DNA of 64,000 nucleotides. It comes from Zygaena filipendulae (taxonomy: Eukaryota; Arthropoda; Insecta; Lepidoptera; Zygaenidae). The notes below the pieces were generated by a model. That model had not been told where the DNA came from and did not search any database. It saw only the letters and a list, made by a program, of their open reading frames with translations. The stretch lies in contig OU015673.1 in the NCBI GenBank assembly GCA_907165275.2, forward strand, positions 1,069,001 to 1,133,000, given 5' to 3'. Made by a program: the position numbers and the translations under genes. How positions within the stretch are numbered: position 1 is the stretch's first letter; each line of letters starts with the position of its first letter. Below, in pieces: positions 10,173-20,585 of this stretch.

Positions 10173-10640
10173 TGGTATTTCATAAAATAGGCAATGCAAT
10201 TGTATATTTTACAATCTTACCAGCATTTTAATTCAACTGTATCCGAGTGGAATTAAGATTATATAAGACAAATTTTGAGCTCTTGTTACTATATCGGAAG
10301 CTCATGTTCAACGGCACGGCACTTTTGACTGTCCTAGATTGTTATCAAAAACAGGTTTTTATGTGCCGCCTAGAATCCCAAGAGCTTGCAATTTAATATT
10401 GTTTTATTCACCGAAGTGTCGCACCAACCTCAGGTCGCACTGTTCTCTTTCAAGGATGTAAAATATATATAAAGACCATCAAAATGACGTTGACTTGGCC
10501 ACTGCATCATTCCGAAATTAAAGAGGCTACTGCTTGCGAGGAGTAATGCGACCAGAGAGCACAAAGTGCTGTACTCGCAGTGAATTTGGTTTGGGCCGCC
10601 TGAACTTTGTTGATTTTGTTTTTTTTTTGGTGCATGTAGT
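10173..10640. other. No recognised gene
   Basis: Apparently single-copy sequence within the window. No ORF, splice pair or repeat recognised. Confidence 0.45.
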
Positions 10641-10703
10641 GTAAACAGTATTCAAGTTAACTTGTAGTTAGTTGTCTCAATATACCTATACATATACATC
10701 TAT

Positions 10704-10960
10704 TCTAATATATATAAATCAAGTGTCACGTTGTTTGTCCGCGATGGACTCCGAAACTACTGAACGGATTTTGATAAAATTTTGTAACCATTTATAATAT
10801 GGTCCAACTTAAAAGATAGGATAGTTTTTATCCCGGAATTCCCGCGGGAACTCCGGAATTGATGCGGGAAACTGGTTATCACCGTAAACTACTGTCAGGG
10901 ATACAAGAAGGACACAGGAACTCCGAAATTACCGCGGATGAAATCGCGGGGGATAGCTAT
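10704..10960 (+). mobile_element. Helitron, subfamily B (left of a palindrome)
   Basis: 5' end TCTAATATATATAAATCAAG, body GATGGACTCCGAAACTACTG; the 3' end reads GGATAGCTAT instead of CTAG. The mid part is rearranged (extra ATGCGGGAAACTGG). Confidence 0.8.
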
Positions 10961-10964
10961 CTAA

Positions 10965-11489
10965 TATACACACCGGCAGAATTAGCGGAACATAAAAAGG
11001 CAGAGTATAGAAATAATTACGTATATATATTAAAACAAATTATTATCAGGCATGAAGTAATAAACTAATATACATCTTTTAACATCGACTTTAAGAAGTT
11101 TTTAGTTAAATTATTAAATTTTATTTAAAATAATAATAAAAAAAAACACTTTTTCTCTAATTTGTGGGAACACAAATAATGTTGCAAATTAAAGATTACT
11201 GTGATTTTAACACTAAATAAATGAACGATTAATAACGTGTGTTTCCCCTTCGTGATTCCACTTTTATTTGCAACATTGTCTGTGTTCTCAGAAACTAGAG
11301 ATTTTTTTGTTTTTTTTTTAATTTTGATTACTTTTAATAAAATTTAACTAAAAACTTCTTAAAGTCGATGTTAAAAGATGTATATTAGTTTATTACTTCA
11401 TGCCTGATAATAATTTGTTTTAATATATATACGTAATTATTTCTATACTCTGCCTTTTTATGTTCCGCTAATTCTGCCGGTGTGTATAT
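10965..11489. mobile_element. Long-TIR palindromic element, ~525 bp
   Basis: Arms of about 145 bp read as near-perfect reverse complements: left arm runs in from ATATACACACCGGCAGAATT, right arm ends AATTCTGCCGGTGTGTATAT. Spacer is AT-rich and non-coding. It fills the space between two same-orientation Helitrons. Only copy noticed. Confidence 0.8.
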
Positions 11490-11711
11490 ATATAAATCAC
11501 GTGTCACGTTGTTTGTCCGCGATGGACTCCGAAACTACTGAACGGATTTTGATAAAATTTTGCAACCATTTATAATATGGTCCAACTTAAAAGATAGGAT
11601 AGTTTTTATCCCAGAATTCCCTCGGGAACTGAAGGACATAGAGTACTTTTTCCCGCAACCTCCGCGGGAACTCCGAAATTACCGCGGATGAAATCGCGGG
11701 GCACAGCTAGT
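11488..11711 (+). mobile_element. Helitron, subfamily B
   Basis: ATATATAAATCACGTGTCAC near the start; ends GGGGCACAGCTAGT. The 5' TC is merged with the end of the palindromic element. Confidence 0.85.
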
Positions 11712-11741
11712 TATAATATATATTATATATAAGTATACTAT

Positions 11742-11815
11742 GTATTATGTACATGAATTTATTTTATAAGGATTGTACTCATTGTTGGAGAACCTAATAA
11801 ATAAATAAATAAAAG
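11742..11815 (+). mobile_element. Retroposon 3' end with AAAT tail
   Basis: TACATGAATTTATTTTATAA, GTACTCATTGTTGGAGAACC then (TAAA)n. The same end in reverse lies at 38.69 kb. This is the usual look of a lepidopteran LINE 3' end. Confidence 0.6.
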
Positions 11816-12445
11816 CATGAGATAATTTATTCTAATCTGTTTTTCCCAAATGTATTTATTTATAATGGTAAGGATTATTTGTACAGCTACTTATTTGTGG
11901 TATTTTTACCAGTTAAAGATAAAATGAAGTATATTTTATATACATTTTGGTTTGTAAAGTGACGTGGAAGTTGTCGGTATGAACAAGCGGTCGATTCGCC
12001 TGGGGAAATCTGTGCTAGCACCACGATAAACCATAGAACACACTCAGCGCTGCTTTTGCATAATATAATATTTTGTGGTTCCTTCTTAAAAAAATATATA
12101 GTCTAAAAGTAGTCCCCTCCAAGAACTATTGTCTAACAGAAAAGTAATGAACAGTGGATACATTTTTCACCCGTGTAAATGTAGCGAAATGGCCAAGCCA
12201 CATATTTTGACTAAAGTGTAGAGTTTGTGAAGTTGGACCTTGTAAAGTTAGGGCGTGTAGAGTTAGAAGCTCGGCTCTACATGAGGTCTGATAACTTTTC
12301 GACAGTGCGAGTCATATTATGGTCTCGTCTTGGCAAAATTTTAAAATGTTTTTGGTGTGATATTATATACTTACCACATATCAGTATATTACAGATATAC
12401 GTATAAACACGGCTATAATGGAAAATGGAACCCTGTTAACTCACA
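11816..12445. other. No recognised gene
   Basis: No supported coding. A SINE-2 trace (GAAAATGGAACCCTGT, minus sense) at about 12421-12437. Confidence 0.4.
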
Positions 12446-12551
12446 CTGTTAACTGTGTGAGGTAGTATTATGCTGAGCCGGGACCGTTTTGTCAACATTT
12501 TTGTATTGTCGCAGTTATATATTATGTGTTGGTTGACAAATAAATTTATTT

Positions 12552-12590
<39 letters not shown>

Positions 12591-12591
12591 G
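12446..12591 (+). mobile_element. Retroposon 3' end with (CTTT)n tail
   Basis: Sequence around GCTGAGCCGGGACCGTTTTG is repeated at 55.27 kb (GCTGAGCCGGGACTATTTTG). It ends in AAATAAATTTATTTT followed by about ten CTTT units (12551-12590). Confidence 0.6.
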
Positions 12592-12700
12592 TGTTCCTCA
12601 AATTACCCCTCCCCCACGCCCCCGGAAATCGAGCCTGGAACCTCTTGATTAACGGGTAGGCACCTCCTGCGCTAATCCGGCCGTCGTTTTCATACTTATC
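12592..12700 (-). mobile_element. SINE-2 tRNA-like head
   Basis: Reverse complement has AATCAAGAGGTTCCAGGC, the B-box region of the SINE-2 head. Preceded by the (CTTT)n tract, so two elements meet at the microsatellite. Confidence 0.6.
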
Positions 12701-12721
12701 TAAGTTGTGCTTCCGTCTATT

Positions 12722-12790
12722 TAAGAATAGAATAGAAGTTTATTTGGTACCAGTATGAAATACTGTGTGGCTTACGGGGCGTAAAGACTA
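12722..12790 (-). mobile_element. LINE 3' end fragment
   Basis: AGAATAGAATAGAAGTTTAT is the reverse complement of an AATAAA-rich LINE terminus; similar edge at 31.33 kb. Confidence 0.5.
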
Positions 12791-12807
12791 CCTACTTATT
12801 AAAACAT

Positions 12808-13163
12808 GCGACGGTAGCTCAGTGGTTAGTGCGTTCGGATTAAACGCCGCAAGGTGTAGGTTCAAATCCTAACAATGAGCTTGAGCTGTCGGTGAAGGAA
12901 AACATCGTGAGGAAACCATAGCATGGTGGTAGGGCGCTCTCTAGTGCCCGGCTGGCTAGCTACCACCTTCAAGTTGCAAATCTGTCGCCAAGCACCTAAC
13001 GGTGTGTTCCGGCAGCCCCGCTTGAAAGCCAGTTCCCATCCCCATTCCAGGTCGGCAACGCACCTGCATGCCTTCTGGTGTTGCAGATGTCTATGGGCGG
13101 CGGTAATCACTTACCATCAGGTGTACCACTTGCCCGTTTGCCCCCTATGACATTAAAAAAAAC
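12808..13163 (+). mobile_element. tRNA-derived SINE-1, full length
   Basis: The tRNA-like head has an A box (TAGCTCAGTGG) and B box (GGTTCAAATCC, 12859-12869). The body and the end CTATGGGCGGCGGTAATCAC, CTTACCATCAGG, GCCCCCTATGACAT precede an A-rich tail, a 3' end widespread in Lepidoptera. Other copies at 34.4 kb (-) and 58.5 kb (+, truncated). Confidence 0.85.
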
Positions 13164-13500
13164 ATGTTGTATAACATGTTATAAAACAATGTTACAGATA
13201 ATGTGGACAGTGAATGTTACTATTTAGTCACGTTTATTTTTTTTCTTTTGTTATTTAAAAGTACAATAGTTGCTGCCGCAGCTTAGGGAGACGTCCTGTC
13301 CTCTAACCGATGAAATTGTATCCACAATTTCACTGAAGAACGAGGAACGAAAATGGTTGTATAACATTGTTATATCGCATTGTTATTACACATTAGTGTA
13401 GTTACAGTCTTGTTTTGTGTTGCAATGTTGTATAACAATGTTACATGTTGTGCACGTGTTATATAACATGTTACATGTGGACCAAAATTTAGTGTAGGTA
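13164..13500. mobile_element. Palindrome-rich element (ACATGTTATATAACATGT type)
   Basis: Repeated phrases TTGTATAACATTG, ATAACATGTTACATG and their complements flank a non-coding middle. Related phrase at 24050-24075. Probable MITE; ends not resolved. Confidence 0.5.
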
Positions 13501-13505
13501 GTTAG

Positions 13506-13972
13506 GTAGGGTAAAACCCGGATAGTTGCCACACTTTTCGAAATCATTTTATATCTCCCAGTACATAAATCAAAATATTTTATTTTTTAAACTGGCAAGT
13601 ACTTTGGTTCTTTATCTACAAATTTATTAAATGTAAAAGACATTATCTTTGAAATTTCCAGAGTATTAGCGATTTCTACGGACCTCTACTTTTTGTGACA
13701 TCTATCCCATATATGGGATAGTTGTCTAGTCCATATAAATTACATTTAGGATAGACGACCCGCCGGGAAACAAGGCATCTATCCCGAAAAATCTTTGATC
13801 GCACCTTGCGTTCTCGTGCAATCGCACAGAGACATGAGACGCGGTCCACTTAATAGTAGTTGGAAAGTCTTTTGATAGATAAATAAAATAGCACGCGATT
13901 CATCTGCGAAACTAGAGTAATTACGATCGGGGCAACTATACCCCCAGGGCAACTATCCTGGTTTTACCCTAC
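13506..13972. mobile_element. TIR element with TA flanks (Tc1/mariner-like MITE)
   Basis: Left TAGGGTAAAACCCGGATAGT and right CTATCCTGGTTTTACCCTA are reverse complements with one mismatch over about 25 bp; both edges can be read as GGGTAAAACC inside a TA duplication. Interior carries two smaller palindromes (ATCCCATATATGGGAT). No transposase. Confidence 0.7.
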
Positions 13973-14590
13973 ACCAAATCGCCTGGTGTGTTCCCACCTT
14001 GACGGGCCGTCAATACGACAGCGATTCATTTAAACGACGATTGAAATTTATTTGACGCGTCTGCTATTGTGGGCCGTAGCAGTGAGAGTTGTCCTTAGGT
14101 TGAGATATCGATCTAGTGATGTGCCTAGTCAGTTGAATATTTTTTTGTCGACTTAAAATATGGAGGAGGTTTTAAATGAATTTGAAATTTTTAAGCATTT
14201 TTGGGGTATATCTGTGACATTAGATATCAAATTAAATTATGTTAGGTATTATTTGTTTTCTGATTGGATTACTAAGATCACTTTTTAATCGTTCATAACT
14301 ACATTTTACTTTCTACGTTTTTAACCAGTTATTTGGGTTGTTAATTTCAATATTATTAAGTATGTAATTGGAATAATTTTTTTTTAAAGGAAGGATATAA
14401 TTGACATCACCTGGACTAGGCATCGGGTGGTTTATTTTGTCAGAGGGTACTAAGGCGACATATTATAAGAAAGTACCATTTTACTATTCACTGAATTAAC
14501 TTGCGACACCGACTTCTGCTTTCATTACCAGAAACATGAGTAATTAATTGCTTTTGAAAGTCTTCTTATATTATTGTATTCTATACTTTA
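13973..14590. other. No recognised gene
   Basis: AT-rich, no supported ORF or exon. Confidence 0.45.
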
Positions 14591-14881
14591 TTAAAAGAGT
14601 AGAATCCGCGATTCTGTACATTAAATATTTTTACCTAAAATTGAGAGGGGTGATAAAAGAAGAGTAACCAAGCACAAAAAAAAAGTTTTTAAAATTCTTT
14701 TCTGTCTGTCTGTATGTCTGTCTGTTCGCGATAATCTCCGCATCTACTGAACCGATTGTCATGCGGTTTTCACAGGTAGATTAAGCTTAGCCTGGAGCTA
14801 CATATAGGCTTTGTTTCATTGAAATCGGATCTCGGGAAAAAAGTTGTTGGATAAAAACCTTTCGCGCGGGTGAAAGTTCAA
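14591..14881 (+). mobile_element. Helitron, subfamily G
   Basis: AGAGTAGAATCCGCGATTCT at the start, a short CTGT tract in the middle (TCTGTCTGTCTGTATGTC), GCGCGGGTGAAAGTTCAATA at the end. The 3' end is degraded. Inverted relative at 59.8 kb. Confidence 0.75.
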
Positions 14882-15264
14882 TAGTAAAGTTCAAAGTTTA
14901 CATATAGTTTTTGTGTCCACATAATACAGTTTTTGTGAGAATTCAAAAAATTCTCGGCACACGACTTTAGTGCCTACCAGAGAAACGTTATGGAAATGTA
15001 ACGACGGTGAATAAGGTCCGAAACCTTTGGACCCATAACTTTATCACTTAATATGCACCGAAGGCAATTTCAGTTTACAATTCGTCCGCTCCAATGTTTC
15101 CAATAAAAATATAAGATCACGTGATGTGAGGGTACAACGGGAAAATGCAAATAAACTCGTATACAAGCGACGGGAGTCCCCCGAGAATTCGTCCTCAGTA
15201 TGTCAGTGAGGAAGTTAAGGATGCTATTTGTTACTTTTTTGAGGTGTACTTTTTATTTGCTTAA
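14882..15264. other. No recognised gene
   Basis: No supported feature. Confidence 0.45.
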
Positions 15265-15269
15265 CAGCA

Positions 15270-15346
15270 CCGTTGGTACAGTGGTCAGTGAATCTGACTG
15301 CGATGACGAGTGCAGCGGGTTCGATCCCGCGTCAAGGGTAAACAAA
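15270..15346 (+). mobile_element. tRNA-like SINE head
   Basis: TTGGTACAGTGGTCAGTG (A-box-like) and GGGTTCGATCCCGCG (B box) at the spacing of a tRNA, but arms do not form a convincing acceptor stem. Followed at once by a Helitron. Confidence 0.5.
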
Positions 15347-15352
15347 CATATA

Positions 15353-15573
15353 TCTGTACTAATCTATAATAATAATTATAAAGAGGAAATATTTGTTTTT
15401 TTTTTTTGTTTTTTTTGTTTGTTACGATTAAATTCAAAAACTATTGGACCGATTTCAAAAATTATTTCACCATTAGAAAGCTAAATTATCCCTGAGTAAA
15501 ATAGGCTTTGCAATTCGGAATTTTCGTGGGAACTCCCAAATTAGCGCGGGTGAAACCGCGGGCGCCAGCTAGT
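15353..15573 (+). mobile_element. Helitron, subfamily D
   Basis: TACTAATCTATAATAATAAT start, body CCATTAGAAAGCTAAATTAT, end GCGGGTGAAACCGCGGGCGC then CAGCTAGT. Confidence 0.8.
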
Positions 15574-15779
15574 TTGTAATAAATCAGCTGCCTATAGTAC
15601 TCATAGCACAACAATTACTTAGTTTAGGAAAGGTTAGTGCTGTAATATTGTTTTAGTATTAATATAATACTACTGTATTGACTTGTCAGATCTATTGCTA
15701 TGTAACGGTTGAAATACATCTCAGAAAAAAAAGAGACAAAAGTAAGTCTTCTGTATTGTACAATCTTACTTCTTACCAT

Positions 15780-15965
15780 TTGCCATCCATGTTAATTTCG
15801 GAGTTTTCATAGGAATTCCAGGATAAAAGTGCCCTATATTTTTAGTGAAAACATGTATACTGTATAGGTTGAGTAGTTAAGGCGTGAAAGATTAAAAAAC
15901 AAACCCATAGTATAAGGGGTTCCCGCGGGAATTCTGAAATTGACGCGGGCGATGGACCAGCTAGT
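15780..15965. mobile_element. Composite Helitron remnant
   Basis: A minus-sense 3' part (GTTAATTTCGGAGTTTTCAT) joins a plus-sense 3' end (ACGCGGGCGATGGACCAGCT, AGT), i.e. two decayed copies in opposite orientation. Confidence 0.5.
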
Positions 15966-16401
15966 CGGTTATAAAGTTGTCTGGGCACGATGGATTTCTT
16001 AGTAAGGACATTATTCGAGTCCAGCCAATTTTAATACGTTTCAACGTTAATATTTAAAAGACTTCTCAGAATTTATTACTCTAGCCATTCCGTGGATGCA
16101 TTTATCCAAGTTACTAGTATCTATTATTACAGTCAATTACCGACAGACAACTCTACAATCACAACTCTCGATAAAGGGAAAAAAATAGAACAATTCAATT
16201 ATTATTCCAGTAACAGATGGTTAGCGAGTGGAATAGAGAGAAAAAGCCGGTTGAATTAATTGATATGGCGCCGATGAGACGTTTGTGAGACTATAGTTTA
16301 TACTGCGGCTTCGCCCACAAGAATTCCGGGGATTCCGCGGGTACCTTTTGATGTTATTACTAATATAGTTGAGTATGAAACATAGTATGATACATCTAGA
16401 C

Positions 16402-16760
16402 GACCCGATTGGCGCAATGGTTACCATGCCTGCCCGCTAATCAAGAGGTTCCGGGTTCGATTCCCGGTGGGGGTGGACTTTGTGTGATGAACACAGGGTT
16501 CCATTTTCCAGTCTGGGTGTGTATATAACTATATATGCATCTATAGTATAATATATAATATGTAATAATATGTGTAGTATATACCACGTTTGCTTGATTT
16601 CCACGACAGAAGCTTATAGCTTAGTGTGGGATCAAGTAGATCTGTGTGTTGTGAAGTGGATTATTATTATTATTATTATACATATTTATTTATTATTATT
16701 ATACATATTATTATTATTTATTATTATTACATATTTATTTATTATTTTTTTTTTTATTTA
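16402..16760 (+). mobile_element. tRNA-derived SINE-2, full length, (TTA)n tail
   Basis: Head GACCCGATTGGCGCAATGG and B box GGTTCGATTCC (16454-16464). The body AACACAGGGTTCCATTTTCC and the end GATCTGTGTGTTGTGAAGTG lead into ATT/TTA repeats. Fragments at 3.4, 12.6, 40.6, 45.15, 45.63, 53.5, 56.6 and 61.4 kb. Confidence 0.85.
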
Positions 16761-16837
16761 TTTATTTATCCACAAATATACAATATGACTTATATATACA
16801 TATATATCTCGCCAACCTATAAATAGGTTGTTGTTTA

Positions 16838-17073
16838 TATAAAATGCTTTGTCTTCAATGACTGACTGACGGATCAACGCGCAGCCTAAACCGCTGATCG
16901 TAGAGACCTGAAACTTGGAGGGTGTGTTCTTTGTTGACGTAGGCATCCGATAAGAAAGGATTTTTTTTTTAAATTCAACCCTTAAAAGGATGTAAAGGGG
17001 TTGCAAAGTTTTTATGGAATAATTCCGCGGGAACTTCGAAATCATCGCGGGTGAAACCGCGCGGGACAGGTAG
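16838..17073 (+). mobile_element. Helitron, subfamily F
   Basis: AAAATGCTTTGTCTTCAATG, GATCGTAGAGACCTGAAACT and the end GTGAAACCGCGCGGGACAGG then TAGT. Carries a short GACTGACTGAC duplication. Confidence 0.8.
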
Positions 17074-17079
17074 TATAAG

Positions 17080-17282
17080 TAGCAGTGCCTCACGACTTCA
17101 TGCGGATTTATTTCGGAGGTCCCGCGAGAATTCTGGGTCAAAAAAATATCCCATATCCTTCTCTGTACCCCTGAAAACGTGTATGCTAAATTAAACGGAG
17201 ATCGCGCGGTTGAGTCTTTAGGACGTGAAAGCGTAACAAACAAACAAACAAACTCACTTTCGAATTTATAATGTTGATTAGG
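17080..17282 (-). mobile_element. Helitron remnant, subfamily C
   Basis: CCTCACGACTTCATGCGG, GGTCCCGCGAGAATTCTGGG, then an (ACAA)n tract and a TAATGTTGATTAGGAT edge. Directly follows the plus-strand copy. Confidence 0.7.
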
Positions 17283-17700
17283 ATTATAGAATTAAAGAAA
17301 GAAATTATTTTACGTTTACCTTAGTCGGGCATAATTATAGAAGATTTTAGTTATTCACATCATAATATGTGGCCGACATACACAAAGTATGCGTGCAGTA
17401 ATCGCAGGTTTAACGATCCAGAATCGATCCGCCATTGATCCGCTGAGTGCACGCCAGCCGAGCGATCCGCGGGCACAAATCCCCCGGGCACGCCTCGCGC
17501 CAGCCCCCCTAGCCAAGTTGGAAATCTATTAGGAGTATAAATAAGTACGTGCGGTTTTAATAACAGATCTCGCAACTAGTTTATTATTCCATTATTTCAT
17601 CTGGCAAAAACGTCATTTTGAAGTGAGATCATTAGGCTTTCTTTTTCAGTACCTGTCGTTTCATTGAAATGTAAACAACAGATTATACAATCATATGTAA
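17283..17700. other. No recognised gene; short GC-rich patch
   Basis: 17400-17515 is GC-rich (GCGATCCGCGGGCACAAATC) within AT-rich DNA. A 71-codon minus-strand frame there has no domain I know. Confidence 0.4.
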
Positions 17701-17701
17701 A

Positions 17702-19037
17702 ACTATTGTGCCGGGCGGATTCACCCGCGGAAATTTCGGAGTGCCCGCAGGAATTCCGGGATAAAAAGTACATTATATTCTTCTCTGTACCCCTGACAAC
17801 GTGCATGCCAAATTTAATCCAAATCCGTTCAGCCGTTTTTGCGTGATTTAGTAACAAACATCCAAACATCCAAACATCCAAACATCCAAACATCCAAACA
17901 TCCAAACATCCAAACATCCAAACATCCAAACATCCAAACATCCAAACATCCAAACATCCAAACATCCAAACATCCAAACATCCAAACATCCAAACATCCA
18001 AACATCCAAACATCCAAACATCCAAACATCCAAACATCCAAACATCCAAACATCCAAACATTCAAACATCCAACCATCCAAACATCCAAACATCCAAACA
18101 TCCAAACATCCAAACATCCAAACATCCAAACATCCAAACATCCAAACATCCAAACATCCAAACATCCAAACATCCAAACATCCAAACATCCAAACATCCA
18201 AACATCCAAACATCCAAACATCCAAACATCCAAACATCCAAACATCCAAACATCCAAACATCCAAACATCCAAACATCCAAACATCCAAACATCCAAACA
18301 TCCAAACATCCAAACATCCAAACATCCAAACATCCAAACATCCAAACATCCAAACATCCAAACATCCAAACATCCAAACATCCAAACATCCAAACATCCA
18401 AACATCCAAACATCCAAACATCCAAACATCCAAACATCCAAACATCCAAACATCCAAACATCCAAACATCCAAACATCCAAACATCCAAACATCCAAACA
18501 TCCAAACATCCAAACATCCAAACATCCAAACATCCAAACATCCAAACATCCAAACATCCAAACATCCAAACATCCAAACATCCAAAAATCCAAAAATCCA
18601 AACATCCAAACATCCAAACATCCAAACATCCAAACATCCAAACATCCAAACATCCAAACATCCAAACATCCAAACATCCAAACATCCAAACATCCAAACA
18701 TCCAAACATCCAAACATCCAAACATCCAAACATCCAAACATCCAAACATCCAAACATCCAAACATCCAAACATCCAAACATCCAAACATCCAAACATCCA
18801 AACATCCAAACATCCAAACATCCAAACATCCAAACATCCAAACATCCAAACATCCAAACATCCAAACATCCAAACATCCAAACATCCAAACATCCAAACA
18901 TCCAAACATCCAAACATCCAAACATCCAAGCATCCAAACATCCAAACATCCAAACATCCAAACATCCAAACATCCAAACATCCAAACATCCAAACATCCA
19001 CACTTTCACATTTATAATATTGGTAGGACTAGTAGGA
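17702..19037 (-). mobile_element. Helitron, subfamily A, expanded by an internal 8-bp array
   Basis: Left part is a normal copy in reverse (TTCACCCGCGGAAATTTCGG, ACAACGTGCATGCCAAATTT, CGTTCAGCCGTTTTTGCGTG). The right edge CACTTTCACATTTATAATAT then TGGTAGGA is the usual 5' end. Between them the ATCCAAAC motif, present two to four times in other copies, runs for over 1.1 kb. The 3' CTAG has decayed (CTATTGTGCC). Confidence 0.85.
17858..19000. repeat. (CATCCAAA)n array, about 143 units
   Basis: Perfect 8-bp period without any indel over ~1.14 kb. Five substitutions seen: 18062 C>T, 18074 A>C, 18587 C>A, 18595 C>A, 18930 A>G. Because 8 is not a multiple of 3 and no unit contains a stop, all six frames are open, encoding an 8-residue cycle (HPNIQTSK on plus, FGCLDVWM on minus). 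These frames are not genes. Confidence 0.98.
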
Positions 19038-19540
19038 TTGATATATTAAAGGATTAAGTAACGAAGTCGTTGTAACGTGGTCACGCTCAACTGAACTTAT
19101 GATCGGTCGATATAACGTGGCTACGTGATATCACGATTCGTTTCTCAGTTTTATATGCGTTAACGAGTGAAAATTGTAAACATGGCAAGGGGGGCAGGCC
19201 CTCGTTAGCTCGGCCGACTTACCGAGTTCACGGATGCGTTGGGTACGGGTCCGATGGGGTGCAAGTGTTAAGCTCAATCGTATATTAAAAGCGTGAAAAT
19301 TATACGTGTCTATTTAAAAATTCCCAAAATTCTTTTTTAATTTTTTTGTGTCGAATAAAGTTCCTCTAATTCAATGTAAAGATGAAAATACCCTATTCTC
19401 CATTCGGAGACCTAAATTACTCGTAACCACACACCAAATAGCTGTTGCTCCGCTTTTGTTACGGAATTCCCACAGGAACTCTTTGTTTCGTTTGAAATAT
19501 CCTAATAGGGAATGAATTTTTCGAATCGTTTCCGTCCTAT
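19038..19540. repeat. Diverged repeat at 19075-19195, otherwise nothing recognised
   Basis: GTGATATCACGATTCGTTTC then TAACGAGTGAAAATTGTAAA and GGCAAGGGGGGCAGG resemble 41285-41360 (CGATATCACGATGCGTTCCT, GGCTAAAGGGGCTGGGG). Class unknown. Confidence 0.45.
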
Positions 19541-19544
19541 TTCT

Positions 19545-19702
19545 TACTTTTCACCCGCGTTAATTTTGAAGTTCCCGCGAGGATTCTGGGATAAAAAGTA
19601 CTCTTTATCCTTTTCCGTACCCCTGACGATGTGTATGTAAAATTTCACGATAATCGGCTGAGTATACAAACAAACTCACATTCGCATTTATAATATGAAA
19701 GA
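19545..19702 (-). mobile_element. Helitron remnant, subfamily C
   Basis: TTTTCACCCGCGTTAATTTT, GATTCTGGGATAAAAAGTAC, and the 5' edge ACTCACATTCGCATTTATAA. Confidence 0.7.
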
Positions 19703-20042
19703 AGGATTAGTATCTGCATAAATATCTGATACAAGAAAGCACGGCCCGCTGAAACGATTAGTATCTATTAAATATTGATATACTTGTAATAATTTTAAAA
19801 CAGGATTAGTTTGAAGAAAGTGAAACCGCTCACCGCTCGTGCTTTGTACCGCACGCTGCCGACTACATGTAGCGTGTGCGCATGTGTAATGATCGACCGG
19901 GATTCTATTCGCATCGGATGCATTAAAAGGATTTTAATGACCTGTTAAACACTGTTGGCTGTACTCACTGGCTACGGTCGCTATTTTTAACCGATCAAAG
20001 GATAAAGTTTTGTCTACACCGACAACGTACTTTACAACTTTA
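19703..20042. other. No recognised gene
   Basis: Moderately GC-rich around 19830-19920; no open frame or repeat recognised. Confidence 0.4.
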
Positions 20043-20172
20043 TACAACGTGTTAATTAATGAATTGACCAAAAACTTGATACACCCTATTTAAAAAAATT
20101 AAAAATAATGTTTAAAATATAAATTATGTGGAAAAAAGCGCTACGCCCGCGCCTACGTGTAAATGACTGATT
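20043..20172. mobile_element. MITE 'TACAACGTGTTAATGAATT', left part
   Basis: ATACAACGTGTTAATTAATG, TTGATACACCCTATTTAAA, then GCGCTACGCCCGCGCCTACG. It stops at GATTCGAT where the next Helitron starts. Full copies at 44.7 and 45.3 kb. Confidence 0.75.
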
Positions 20173-20370
20173 CGATAAATGTGAAAGTGTGGATGTTTGG
20201 ATGTTTAGATGTTTGGATGTTTGTTACTCAATTACGCAAAAGCGGCTGAACGGATTTGGATGAAATTTGGCATGCACGTTGTCAGGGGTACAGAGAAGGA
20301 CATAGGGTACTTTTTATTCCGGGATTCCTGCGGGAACTTCAAAATTACCGGGAACTTCAGAATGCCTTTC
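20173..20370 (+). mobile_element. Helitron, subfamily A, joined to MITE, 3' truncated
   Basis: AAATGTGAAAGTGTGGATGT, four TTTGGATG-type units, CACGTTGTCAGGGGTACAG; ends at AAAATTACCGGGAACTTCAG without CTAG. Its junction with MITE sequence recurs at 23.81 kb. Confidence 0.8.
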
Positions 20371-20585
20371 CGCCTTTTGCATATTGGTGCAATAAAGTAT
20401 TTGTGTTCTTATTTTTATAACAAACAAACAAAACAAAACTCTTGCATTTATAATAATAGTAAGGATGTATTTGTAATTATCATAATAAATTATGTTGATT
20501 GTTTATTACTCATGACAGACTAAAAACTAAATTCTAGTAACTTTATTAAAAAACCGAGCATTTTCTTTTGGTTTTCCTTTTCACA

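Noticed and set aside
12815..12875. tRNA genes at SINE heads (also 15280, 16402, 34730, 53530)
   Set aside because: A and B boxes are present but arms do not pair fully and each is followed by a SINE body and tail.
12862..13150. Overlapping 75-82 codon frames at 12.9, 34.5 and 58.5 kb
   Set aside because: They are conserved only because they are the same SINE-1 body in three copies.
16758..17243. 161-codon minus-strand frame
   Set aside because: Covers two adjacent Helitron copies in opposite orientation.
17858..19000. CRISPR-like array
   Set aside because: Direct 8-bp tandem repeat without spacers in a eukaryotic genome.
17829..19017. Open frames of 315-392 codons on both strands
   Set aside because: They are the 8-bp array read in different registers; no start context, no homology, identical cycle in all frames.
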